Below are positions 1-9,880 of a stretch of DNA of 64,000 nucleotides, piece by piece (position 1 is the first letter of the stretch; each line of letters opens with the position of its first letter). A program made the position numbers and the translations under genes. A model generated the notes under the pieces. It was not told the DNA's origin and ran no database searches. It saw nothing but the letters and a program-made list of their open reading frames with translations. Origin of the DNA: Entoloma clypeatum (Eukaryota > Basidiomycota > Agaricomycetes > Agaricales > Entolomataceae); contig OY751492.1 in NCBI GenBank assembly GCA_963565915.1, positions 3,844,001 to 3,908,000 of the forward strand. The letters run 5' to 3'.

Positions 1-424
1 AATAAATGATCTTGAGTATAATTACTAACAGGCATGGTAAAGCAACACTACTGGATGCAAGAATTTGTCCATCGTGCCGATTCCTTGTTGGCCGCATTAC
101 TCTCCCAAGAAGCTTTGCCGGCTGGTGGATACTGCCAGACGTGCACTGGTGAGAAAAGAGCTGTGTGGAGGTGCATAGATTGTACCATAACACCTTTACT
201 CTGTCGTGGGTGTATGTGTCATGCTCATCGACATAACCCATTGCACCGCATCAAGTGTTGGACTGGTAGTTTCTTTCGCCGTGCCGCCTTGTGGGAGGTC
301 GGTACATACATTCTTGTTCGGCATCATCTGGACACAGACCTCTGCCCATCATTGGAATGGCAAGTCACATTCTTGGAAGAACTTCAGATCCAGCAAGATG
401 AGAAGGAACAGCATCGACTCACGG

Positions 425-512
425 CGACAACCTTCGCTGGTGACACTACATTCGCCGGTGACACTACATTCGCTGGTGACACTCCATTCGCCAGTGACAC
501 TACCTTCGCCGG
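425..512 (+). repeat. 15-bp coding tandem repeat in KDZ exon
   Basis: Five imperfect 15-bp units built on TTCGCYGGTGACACTAC encode repeated T-F-A-G-D-T. They lie between the CxC2 cluster and the acidic linker and are made of the same TTCGCCGG core that fills the rest of this element. Confidence 0.85.
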
Positions 513-2035
513 TCCTACTGCCGATGGGGTGGACGATGATGATACTGACTACCCGGGTACCGAACTTGGCGAGGATGACGATGAGGACAGCAACTTGATG
601 CCATGCCACAGATATCTCGCCAAGAATTCCCTGAAGGCGGCGCCCTTCGCCGACAACACAACGGCCGGCGATTCAGCTGCCGCCGAGGCACACACTAGTT
701 CCATCCCCACCATACCCCAGCATGACTCATTGCTCAACCACTATGTGTGTGTTGTTCACCATAATGGGATCCATCATCTTGCGCTGGTTACCTGTCAGTG
801 CCAAGGCCAGGAGAGTGTTCACGGCGACCTGATGCACTGTCGCCTGGTGCCAACAACCTTCATCCGGTACAGAACTCTGTTCTCTGTCGCTGTTCTGGAT
901 GATTTCCGCCTTTCGAACCTCGAGTGCAAGGCCACGGCATACCAATACTTTCAAAAGCTTCATTGACTCACATTTCCCATGGCACCTCTGAAGGCACCCA
1001 ACCTCTATCAAGAACTGCTTCGGCTGTTGCGCATCTGGCACTGGTTGAAGAAGAAGAAGTGGGCTGGTCATGGCCACAGAACGGCGACCGGCGAACAGAC
1101 GGCACCCGCCGAATTTGGCAACTTCTGTCCAGCATGTCCCCAACCAGGAATCAATCTCCCAGAACACTGGAAAGAGGATCCACGATGGTAGGTGCATCAT
1201 CCCGATATCGTGTTCCTTGGTGAATCAAATGCACAGGTGGGTGTACAATCGGTCTTTTGTCGCCGACGGCAACTTCAAGGCCGACCATGTTCAGCAAAAA
1301 ACCTCCGGCGAGGTGTGGCTGGATGAGGGTGCTGGTATGATGTCAAAGTGTGAAGACTATCTCGGATTCCTGAAAACTGCCATAGAGCGCCTCACAGTAT
1401 GAAGGTTTCTGCATTGTTATACAGCCCAGAGATGCTGAAAAATTGATCTCTAGAAGGCACCATGTGAGAACCAGTTTCGTGCCATTGAGCTCGCTATGCT
1501 TGGCTCCAAGGCATGTGACATCACTGGCATCATCGCCGTTGCCTGTGCACAGCATGGGTGTTTTGTCCCCAACGCGATTGCCAATCTGTTCAAGGGTGAT
1601 GGCCAAAAAAATGCTGACTGGGTTCTTCTTATGGGTATCAAGTATGGCAATGTGGATGTGGAACAGATCGTCATGATCATCTACGACATCGTCTGTCAAT
1701 ACTTTATCTACCTTTATGACCGCATTGGTCACCTCCTCCCCCCTGGCCTGGTGCTTGACCGGGCTATCGGCCTCTTTCATGTACATGGCCACAAGGAAGA
1801 ATGTTTTTTCCAGTATGCCACATCCTTCATTCCTGGCGCCGCCGTCACTGCCGGTGAAATACTTGAGACTCTGTGGTCAAATTTGAATGTCATTACAACA
1901 ACAGTACGGATGGCTACACCGGCAAATAGGGCCAAAACCATTGATGACCATGCAACAGACTCAAATCACAAGAAGATGTTGAACATGGGTAAGTATTCCA
2001 CAATCATCCCTTTCTTGTTTCCCTGATGATTTCTT

Positions 2036-2250
2036 CGCTGACATCCTTTCGCCGACATTCTTTCGCCAATCATCCCTTTCGCCAGTCCTTCCTTTCGCCG
2101 ATCCTTCCTTTCGCCGATCCTTTCTTTAGCCGATCCTTCCTTTCGCCGGTCCTTCTTTTCGCCGACATTGTTTCGCCGATCCTTTCTTTCGCTGTCCTTC
2201 CTTTCGCCGGTTACTGTCCTTTTGCCGGTACATGTTCGCCGTTTCACCGG
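2036..2250 (+). repeat. TTCGCC-rich array inside KDZ intron
   Basis: About fifteen imperfect units of the form (C)CTTTCGCCGATCCTT, 12-17 bp each, fill most of the inferred intron between the SNHKK-encoding exon and the next exon. They are pyrimidine-rich around a TTCGCC core. Intron ends are inferred from gtaagt at about 1989 and an AG at about 2285. Confidence 0.8.
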
Positions 2251-3620
2251 TCTCAGTACATGTCTTGTGCCGGCGACATGTCCAGGCAAGATCAATGTCT
2301 CATGCCGCGACAGACTACTTCGTTGGATGACAATGGCAATTACCCATGATCATGTGAACAACTGGGAGACAGAAATTAAAGCTGCTGAAGCACGTCGCCT
2401 CGCCGATGTCACGGCAATGGATATTCTACGCACTTGTACAACCGATCCTGAGGAGCCTGTCGACATAATGCCAAGCGAGGTGCACACCCCGGTGGAAGAA
2501 TGGATAAGAATGGCCCTCAATATCGAGAAGAAACAGTGCATGTTTTATGTGTCACTCACTCGTAATCCTTCTGATTGCTGGGCAGGATTGAGTTAGAGGA
2601 CTGTCTCTGGCATTGGAAAAAGAACCCTCAGCCTGAAGATGCAAAACAGATTGAGCACCTTCAAGATAATCTCACATCCCAGCTGACTGTGCTCGATACA
2701 TTGCAACAGCAGGTTGGGGTGCTGGGAACAGTGGCACCAGATACATCAACATCAGATGATCCGACAGCCTTTGACGATCTTGATGATGATGAGCATGAAG
2801 GCAAGAGCGATGATGACGGCGACGTTTCCAGCCACTATACTGTCACCGGCAACCTCCCACATGAACACCGGCCACTTGTCTTGCCTTCCACTGCGTCTGG
2901 TCGCAATCAAGCTCACTGTGCTGTAGAGGTGGCCGAGCGAATGAGGCAGGCCACACGACATCTCAATGCACTTCGCACCATCATCGCCAACAAATCCTTT
3001 CACTACTCCAATGTCATCCGAGTAGCACCCCGGAAAAGTGTCAAAACTCGAGCTCAAGCCGCGATCATCAAGCTCAATCAGCAGATTTCTTTCCATTCTC
3101 GAGTATATACACGATGCAGGGCGGCCCTCAGCCGGCTGCAAGCTTCGCCGGACATCATGGCGAGATTTCGGGTTTTAAGCCGAGATGACCTGAAGTGCAG
3201 CACGGCTGTTCTGGATCCCAACATCCAGGGTTCAACAACTCTACACCTGTCCTGGATATGGCAGATGCAACTGGGTATCAATCCTACGTCGCCGGCGGCC
3301 GTGCTAGAATGTGAGTCGCCGGGTATTGTCGCCGTGGATCTTCTGATCGCCTTTTAGTCCAACATGTTCATTGGTTACATGCACAAGCACAAAGCCACCG
3401 CTGGGAGGAGGAAGTCATTCTCGTCCAATATGAGATGGGTTGGACGACCCAATATTTTATCCATCAACGGGACATTTGGGACAGCTGGCGACAAGTCGCC
3501 GCTTCGCTGGGACTCATGGCACATGCAGCGAGAAAGGCGGCGATGTGGCAGATCCTTGCGACAGACGCTGAAGATGAATTTGCGGGTACTACAAGGTCAT
3601 ATGTGCGGATAATTGAGTAG

Positions 3621-3757
3621 TGTTTTCACATTTACACATAACATAAGGAAAAAAAACATGCATGTAACGTGTAACGATGTGACACATGGCATAAGCACAT
3701 TGTTATCTGTCACATTTACCACCATCTTCTTCTCATCCACAGTCTATTGCAACTACA
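3621..3757. other. KDZ intergenic spacer
   Basis: 137 bp between the transposase stop and the companion-ORF start. It includes pyrimidine-rich sequence just before the ATG; no other feature seen. Confidence 0.5.
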
Positions 3758-5159
3758 ATGCCCTCTTCCTCCACCTCAACTTTGTTTATGACTGCTCCTC
3801 CTCGTCCCAATCCAAATACAGTAGTTGCATACTGTGAGTCACGCTTCCGTGCCGCTTTGCTCGGTATCCAGCGGGCGCCGGCAAATCAGCATGGGTGGAT
3901 GAAGGATATACTTGCCTCGGAATTGGTAAGCTGATGTGCCGATTAAATAATCTGTATACTCACATATCATAGGCCGTGTCGATGCGCTTTGTCGGCCTGG
4001 CGGCAAGTGCTGGAGTGCCAATAGACATTCCAATCATCACTCGCACACTGTCGTTCACCGATCTGGGTGGATATGGAAACGACACTCATCCCCATTTTCC
4101 TTGGTCAGCCGTGCTTGATGGGAGCTCCCACCCAACGCAAGAATTTGGCATTGTGCTGCACTACCACCTCGACTGGTGGAACCACCCAGAGTGCCCCCAG
4201 CAGATTTTGGATGATGACATGCTCACCCAGTGTCTCGAAGTCCACCACGGCGTGCTTGATCACCCGCCGGGCAGCGAGACTGTCGCCGGTCCATTCGCCG
4301 GTCACTCTCTTGCCGACTATCCATCAATTCCCCCTCCCCATATCTCTCTGAACTCTCAGGCAGCGGCGGGGTACTGCGCCATGGCCCTTGACACCTCTCA
4401 CCAACTCCAAGCGGTGGCGAACAGGCTTCATGCTCAGGAAACAGCATCGGCGAATGCGTTGCACTTGGCCATCCGTCGTGCTAGTGGTTTCAACATGCTC
4501 TATGAGCACGCCATGACTCTTGAATCCATGGAACCCACAAGGGGACACATTGCAGGACCACCATCTCAGCCATCGGCAAGCATTGGCAATCGTGCCGGTT
4601 CGCCAGCGGCCACTCCCCAACCCTCATCCTCACAGCCGATGTGCAAATCAACCACCGCTCAAATGCAATGGAAAGGTAGGCCGAAGGGCAAGAAAGTCAT
4701 CCTCTAGGGTCTGGCCACCATGATCCAGGAGACTGCAGCGGCCGAACGCGACTGATACCAGCAGCACCCCTCCCTGAAGTGGACCTGGGGCGTCAATCTC
4801 GAAGTTGACGACATCAGGAAGCTGGTGAGAGCAGCAGAAAACCAGTACCAGCTGCCGCATTCTGGATATGATGAGTCCCTAGCCGACGGCGGTTTTGCAG
4901 GTAATGACTCTGATGGCCCAGGAGAAGCCCCCTTCTCGGACATGATTGGTCGCCATTCCGCTGCCTCGCCATCTCTCATCACCGACCTTGGCACCCTCAA
5001 TATTCCCCACCATTTCAGAGAGTACCCCCTTCGCCGAGCCCACATGGCCACGCCGGCAGACAACCTGCCACATGGGGCAGGTGACAACTCCACTGCTGCT
5101 TTTCTTCCTGCCCCTTCCCTCACCGCTCTCGATGCCGAGTGTGACTCACGGATTTTCAC
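3758..5159 (+). pseudogene. KDZ companion ORF (function unknown), two nonsense codons
   Basis: A second ORF follows the KDZ transposase on the same strand. The ATG at 3758 opens 56 codons, then a 47-nt intron (3926-3972, gtaagc...atag, phase 0) joins to a frame that runs to TAG at 4705-4707, re-opens, meets TGA at 4753-4755 and continues in the same frame to about 5157. Because all three pieces share a frame and read as one protein, I treat them as a single ORF broken by two nonsense changes. Visible features: an N-terminal region with a CESRFRAALLGIQ stretch, an HFPWSAVLDG block, His/Trp-rich HYHLDWWNHPECPQ, and a Ser/Pro-rich linker ending in basic KGRPKGKK. No catalytic motif recognised. 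Position directly downstream suggests it belongs to the transposon. Confidence 0.6.
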
Positions 5160-6038
5160 ATGTCACCCCCAACTCAAACTCCGGCCACCTCCACATCGCC
5201 TGTCGCCGATCACCAGGAGGTCGTCGACATTATCATGGGCGATATCGGTGATGAACAAGCGACCTCTGCGGGCGATATTCCTCTCCACCTTGTCATGCAG
5301 ACACTGGAGGATATGAGTGACACCGACTCGCCATCCCAACATTCGCCGGCCGACCCTTCACCGTCCAAACCTTCGCCGTCCAAACCTTCGCCATCTTCGC
5401 CGTCTTCGCCGTCTTCGCTGTCATCGCTGTCTTCACTGTGCCACCCTTCGCCGAAGCCTGTTGCGCCAATAAGGCGTTCACTGTCCATTGATTCCCCGGT
5501 CACTCCTTCCGCCGCGATCTATCATCAGACTCTGGACGTTGTCATGAATGTCCTAGAGGAGGAGGTGAGTGAGATAGAGGATGACCAGAGTGGGCCCCCA
5601 CCGTCAACACTATTTGACAATGCACTGGCAGCTCTTGAAGATTCCGATGAAGCCGATGACGAGGCTGATGGCAGCAACGAAACTGACGGCACCCATAACA
5701 GCGACAATCATGGCGACAGCGAACCTGACGGCGAACCTGATGGCAAAACTGACAGCAAAACTGACAGCAAAACTGACAGCAACAGCAACAGCAGTGGATG
5801 CATCACCAACGCACCTACTGCCGCCAACGTCGCCAGCGCACTTGAAGGTGTCGACTCCAATGTCTCTGATAGTGAGCCAACTGGACCCCCCCCTCTCATT
5901 TGTTTGCCGGGGCTCTTTGCCCATGCCCCTGGGGCTCAATTCCAACGCCGCCCTTGGACCGCTGAAGATTTAGCTGATGTGCATGTCCCTGGCAGTTCGA
6001 GTGATACTGGGTCATCAGAGAGTGAGGGTGCAGAGTGA
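5160..6038 (+). CDS. Ser/Pro-rich and acidic ORF of the KDZ element
   Basis: 292-codon ORF in a different frame from the preceding companion ORF. It may be a separate gene or a downstream exon joined by an intron I cannot place with confidence. The N-terminal third has a repeated PSKPSP/SSPSS tract encoded by TTCGCCGTC-like units (about 5343-5455), followed by acidic DEADDEADG and a K/D/S-T repeat (TDSKTDSK, from about 5745), and a short conserved-looking end (RRPWTAEDLADVHVP). It is low-complexity throughout, with no enzyme motif and no membrane segment. Its GC-rich repeats match those in the transposase exon, intron and 3' flank, which ties it to the same element. Confidence 0.55.
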   Translation: MSPPTQTPATSTSPVADHQEVVDIIMGDIGDEQATSAGDIPLHLVMQTLEDMSDTDSPSQHSPADPSPSKPSPSKPSPSSPSSPSSLSSLSSLCHPSPKPVAPIRRSLSIDSPVTPSAAIYHQTLDVVMNVLEEEVSEIEDDQSGPPPSTLFDNALAALEDSDEADDEADGSNETDGTHNSDNHGDSEPDGEPDGKTDSKTDSKTDSNSNSSGCITNAPTAANVASALEGVDSNVSDSEPTGPPPLICLPGLFAHAPGAQFQRRPWTAEDLADVHVPGSSSDTGSSESEGAE

Positions 6039-6104
6039 TATGCCTATAGCAGGGTACCATTGTTATGACATACTATACAGATGTCTACCCTTCTTCTCTA
6101 CAAA

Positions 6105-6720
6105 AATGAGCCTTGGTTGTCGCCGGCCATATTGAACCACATTGAATTGTTGTCGCCGGCTGCATTTCACTGGCTGCATTTACTGTCACCGGCCACATTG
6201 AGTTTGTCACCGGCCGCATTGTCGTTGTCGCCGGCCATACTACATTGAATTGTTGTCGCCGGCTGCATTGACTGTCGCCAGCTGCGTTGGGTTTGTCGCC
6301 GGCCACATTTTCATTGTCGCTGGCCACGTTGTCATTGTCGCCAGCTGCATTGAGTTTGTTGCCAGGGGCGTAGATACTTCGTCAAGATGACAACGGCAAT
6401 CCTGGTGTCGGCCGCATTGAGTTTTGTCGCCGGCCACCTTTCTCATTTTCAACCTTTTCGCTGGTCCTTCCTTTCACCGGTGACCATTGAGCTTTTTCGC
6501 TGGCCACGTTTCATTTGAGGGTCACCGGCTGGATTGATCTCATTGTCGCTGGCTGGGTTGGCGTCGTCGCCGGCCAACATTTGACTGTCAATTGATGTGT
6601 TGTCGCCGGCCACATTTTATTTGACTGTCATCGGCCGATCGTTGTCGCCGGCTGCATTGACTTTGTCGCTGACCACATTTCATTCTGTCGCCGTTCGCCG
6701 TGGCAAATTCGCTGGTGCTC
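6105..6720. repeat. Array of GTCGCCGGC motifs, probable KDZ subterminal repeats
   Basis: Roughly twenty-five copies of GTCGCCGGC (or one-mismatch forms such as GTCGCTGGC) spaced about 20-30 bp apart, mostly followed by CACATTG or TGCATTG. The region has no coding potential. Arrays of short repeats near transposon ends are typical transposase-binding subterminal repeats in CACTA/KDZ-like elements; that role here is inference. Confidence 0.75.
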
Positions 6721-7214
6721 TAGCAAATTCGCTGCTTCCATAATTTACCATACAGTGTATGTGTTTGCTGGACTGTATATTACAATACAATGTAGGTTGA
6801 GTATGTGGAAAAAGACCCCTCAAAGTGACCATGGCACTCCCCGGAGTACCCCTATAGACATAGGTTCAACATTGGTGACAAAATTGAACAATGTGACTGT
6901 GGCTTGGGGTCCATTGAGGACTTCGCCCACATATTCTACAAATGTCTGCACCACCCCACCAGGCCCCCAGACATGCCCACCTTCTGAAGGAACACTCCCG
7001 TCTAGGATGTCTTCAGGAAATTCATTATGGACAACCCAGGGGCATTCACCTTTATGGATCATCCAATGCCCAACACAACCATTGGCAGTAGTCGCGTGGT
7101 AGCCTGTACTTTGTTTCATTTTTAATTAATTATTTGTTTTTGTTCCACACCAAGTTCTGTGAAATAGATACTATGATGTGGTAGGAATGAAAATTAGCAA
7201 TGACATGTTCCAAA
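6721..7214. other. No gene recognised
   Basis: About 490 bp after the KDZ array. A 99-codon open frame on the minus strand (6820-7119) has no recognisable motif and could be chance or a transposon shred. The right end of the KDZ element should lie near here, but I could not define a terminal inverted repeat because its left partner is outside the window. Confidence 0.4.
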
Positions 7215-7345
7215 ATCTCATACTATATAGTTCTACAGAGTGTGTAGGTGTCACTACAGAGTGCTACACATAAAATATACCCTCACTACACCACTACAAG
7301 TCACTACAGCACTACATAGCACTATATAGCACTGTGTAGCAAGGT
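7215..7345. repeat. GCACTACATAGC-type short repeat cluster (left)
   Basis: Repeated CACTACA / GCACTACATAGC / GCACTATATAGC units, 12-20 bp apart. The same units occur at 8280-8404 and 27760-27880. A TTTGCTGATGC tail follows, as it does after the clusters at 13847 and 27870. Confidence 0.75.
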
Positions 7346-7879
7346 CGCACTTTGCTGATGCATGTGGTAGACAATGCCACAGGTATGCCCTTTTTCCCAT
7401 ATCTGAACCCCTACCATGCTGGAGAGGCCACTATTTCAATATCTTGGTTTTGCGATGCACCCGGGATGATGCCGACGAGTTACCATGAGGTATCAGTTGC
7501 ATCAATTAAGGGTTGCCTTGGTAAGCAACCAATCAGATTTGATCTTTATCAATGCTTGCCATAAGGTCACGTTGATTGTGAGGTATCAAACCTGATCTCG
7601 GTCTGTATCATCCAATGTCATTTCAATATTCCCGATTTGGATGTGAAGTGAGACACACATTGGCCAAACCTCTCATGAGGATGTATGTATTGTAGACAGT
7701 GCTAGTGTCATGCCGAGGTCAGCAAGTTCCATTGGCCCGGAACTTGCCACATATTTCTCAATAGAGCCTCGCCATGTCATGTGTCCCAATCACCTCCCTC
7801 CACTCTCTCCTCCTCTGTTTGTCCCTCTCCCTCCATCAATGCCTTCTCCCTTCATTCACACGAGGGCCACAGAGACCAT
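7346..7879. other. No gene recognised between repeat clusters
   Basis: About 530 bp of unique-looking sequence inside the presumed R2-type element. Small open frames exist but none is protein-like. Confidence 0.4.
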
Positions 7880-8404
7880 ATAGTTAAGCACCTGCCATTC
7901 ACATGGCACCAGACCACTGACAAAACACATGAGAAATGGCGGAAAACATGCAGGAACCACAGGGGACACACGAGCAACAGGGGAACACAGGAGACATGCA
8001 AACAATAACATGGAAGAGACAAGAACAGTGCAAAAACAACACAGGACATGGGACACAAACATGGGCCAAACACACCAGTCCATGAAGCACAGACGAGGGG
8101 CGTATGGGACACGGGTGGTGCAAAGAGATGGGGGATGGATGTACTATATGTTGTTAACTGTGTAATATATCCTACAAATGAATTGTTTTAATCATTTTTC
8201 TTTGGATCAATGCAATACCAGCCAAAATCATGGATACAGTGGAGCCAACTACAAAGCTATATCTATGGAGTGTGAAAGGTATGCTATATAATGAAGCACT
8301 GATGCTACACAGCACTACATAGCCAAGCCCTGATGCTATGAAGTGCTACACACTTGGCAATGTATGCTACAGCACTATAGTGCTATGCAGCACTATGTAG
8401 CACT
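7880..8404. mobile_element. R2 non-autonomous repeat, copy 1 (left part)
   Basis: Matches 27265-27900 closely, for example the segment around GAGATGGGGGATGGATGTAC and the following AT-rich stretch (8125-8225 versus 27583-27680), and ends in the same GCACTATGTAGC cluster. The match stops at about 8404 and resumes at about 13847, so the DIRS-like element lies inside R2. No transposase is encoded; it is probably mobilised in trans. Class is uncertain; CACTAC-rich subterminal repeats would fit a CACTA-like origin. Confidence 0.65.
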
Positions 8405-8669
8405 CTGTGACTCTATCATTATTGCGAGGGTAGAGTGACCGTGGTGAGATGACCACGGGGAGCATGTATTTATTGGAGTAGAGCTAGTGTTCAAATGTAC
8501 AAAGTGCGATACGAAAGAAATGGGCGACGCCCCGCCAGGGGCTCCGACTAGCCGCGATCTGAGAAACCATAGGGACGAGTTGAACAGCGCTCCCCTATGC
8601 CGATAGGAGCAGTGCGACACACGATGCGAAGCTCGTTCCCAAATATGTTAGTCGCGATGATTGGGTCGG

Positions 8670-9880
8670 TCAGTGCACCCTGCCTCGCTTGATGGGTGGA
8701 AGCGAGAGCTTGTTAAGTTCTCGAGAGAGGACGATGTCGTCCTGCATGTAAGGGGCCATTATTTTGGCGTGAGCACGTAAGTATACTGTGAAGGCTTTGC
8801 TAGCCCATCTACCCTTGACCTTGAGAGCGTCGAAAGGGAGATCACAGAGGAGATACTCGAGGACCGATCTGATGCGGATGCTGTGTCCTTGGAGCTGGGG
8901 GTGACCGGCAGCTTTGAGAGCTTTGTTGATGCGATCTAGGAAGGCCCTACGCGTGAGGGAGACATGTTTACCCTTTTGTTTGCGGTATGCAAAAAGGCAG
9001 CAGTGCGCTGGTGTGTTGTTGATGCGAAAGTGATTTTCTATGGCACTGAGGGGGTCCGTTTCGCCGGTCTGTGTGGCCCAGTATACGTCCTCTCCGCATG
9101 GTGCTGTTTTTGTGCAGGGAAGTGGGAATACGTGGACCATGTTTCCTTGGCAATCTGAACGGGTGGTCACTGCTGCTCGGGTGATGTGGATGGTTGGGTC
9201 AAATCCATCTTTGGTCTTGAGTGTGAATTCCCCGAGTCTGGCTGCACACCAGAACGTGGTGGTGAGGCAGGCATATATTGCAGTGTCAAGAGGGGAGGTT
9301 AGCGTTAGAAGAGATTTAATTAGAATGATGTTCTCCGTTAGGAGGGGGGGACGTTGCGCCTTCTTCAAATGTGGTGGTGCTAGAATTGCGGCTGCCTTGA
9401 TGATGGTGTTCATTGTCAGGCGATGTGCATTGAGCAGGAGCCCGTGGATGATGTGCCACGCTCTCACCCCGGCAAGGTAGTTGGTGATGGTGGATGCGGC
9501 GTATGTGCCCGTGAGCATCGCTGCGAAGACTTCGAGGAGTTTGCGCGGGGCGGGAGCTCAATCTTCCTCCGATATTCCTGCAAGATCACAGAAGGTGTGA
9601 AAGGTCGCGAGACCTGTTCCATAGGTCTCTACAGTGCTAGGTTCCCAGGCTTTGTGGAGCACGGTTTCGAGGTGTTCTACCATCGCCTGTGTGAGGGGAA
9701 GGGGGTTCTCATTTTCATCGAGGTTGTCGAGGGATTTCGACGGGCGCCACTTTCGTAGTCTATCTCTCGCCTTGCATGGAGGTCTGAGGGGATGTGGGAA
9801 GACATTGAATTGTTCGGTTTGGATGGGCAAAGTCGAGATCTGGTTGGTAGTTGGGGCTGTGTATTGGACGGGGGTTAGTG
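8670..9880 (-). pseudogene. Tyrosine recombinase of DIRS-like element
   Basis: Integrase/recombinase that would insert the element by strand exchange. Two halves share one frame and are separated by a TGA at 9558-9560. The N-terminal half has the SAM-like core-binding region (PSTVETYGTGLATFHTFC, TYAASTITNYLAGVRAWH); the catalytic half shows the first Arg in AARLGEFT, the HxxR box in GHSIRI and the nucleophile region GRWASKAFTVYLR with the Tyr. The recognisable reading begins just after the RNase H stop at 9881. Nothing else explains this order of motifs; inactivity rests on the single stop. Confidence 0.88.

Larger units (their letters stand above)
32..3620 (+). pseudogene. KDZ transposase (CxC2 type), 5'-partial, one in-frame stop
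   Basis: Encodes the DDE-type transposase of a Kyakuja-Dileera-Zisupton element. The N-terminal part carries the CxC2-like cysteine cluster (CQTC, WRCIDC, LCRGC, then HNPLHRIKCW), followed by the FCPACPQPGINLP motif, RSFVADGNFKADH, the CENQFRAIE...SKACDITGI block, YDIVCQY, LFHVHGHK and the SNHKK motif, and finally a C-terminal region that reads as in other family members (HWLHAQAQSHRW). I infer introns at 1188-1236, 1397-1453, about 1989-2285, 2536-2585 and 3311-3356; each small one restores the frame. The sequence before position 32 (ctaacag) looks like an intron end, so the first exon lies outside the window. A TGA at 964-966 interrupts an otherwise continuous frame where Arg is plausible. 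The repeat-filled third intron is abnormally long. KDZ identity is firm; the copy is probably inactive unless the stop is an assembly error. Confidence 0.9.

Noticed and set aside
7852..8165. Cys-rich or Arg/His-rich peptides in several overlapping frames
   Set aside because: Frames occur on both strands over R2 repeat sequence, shift between copies and have no homologous pattern; treated as chance.
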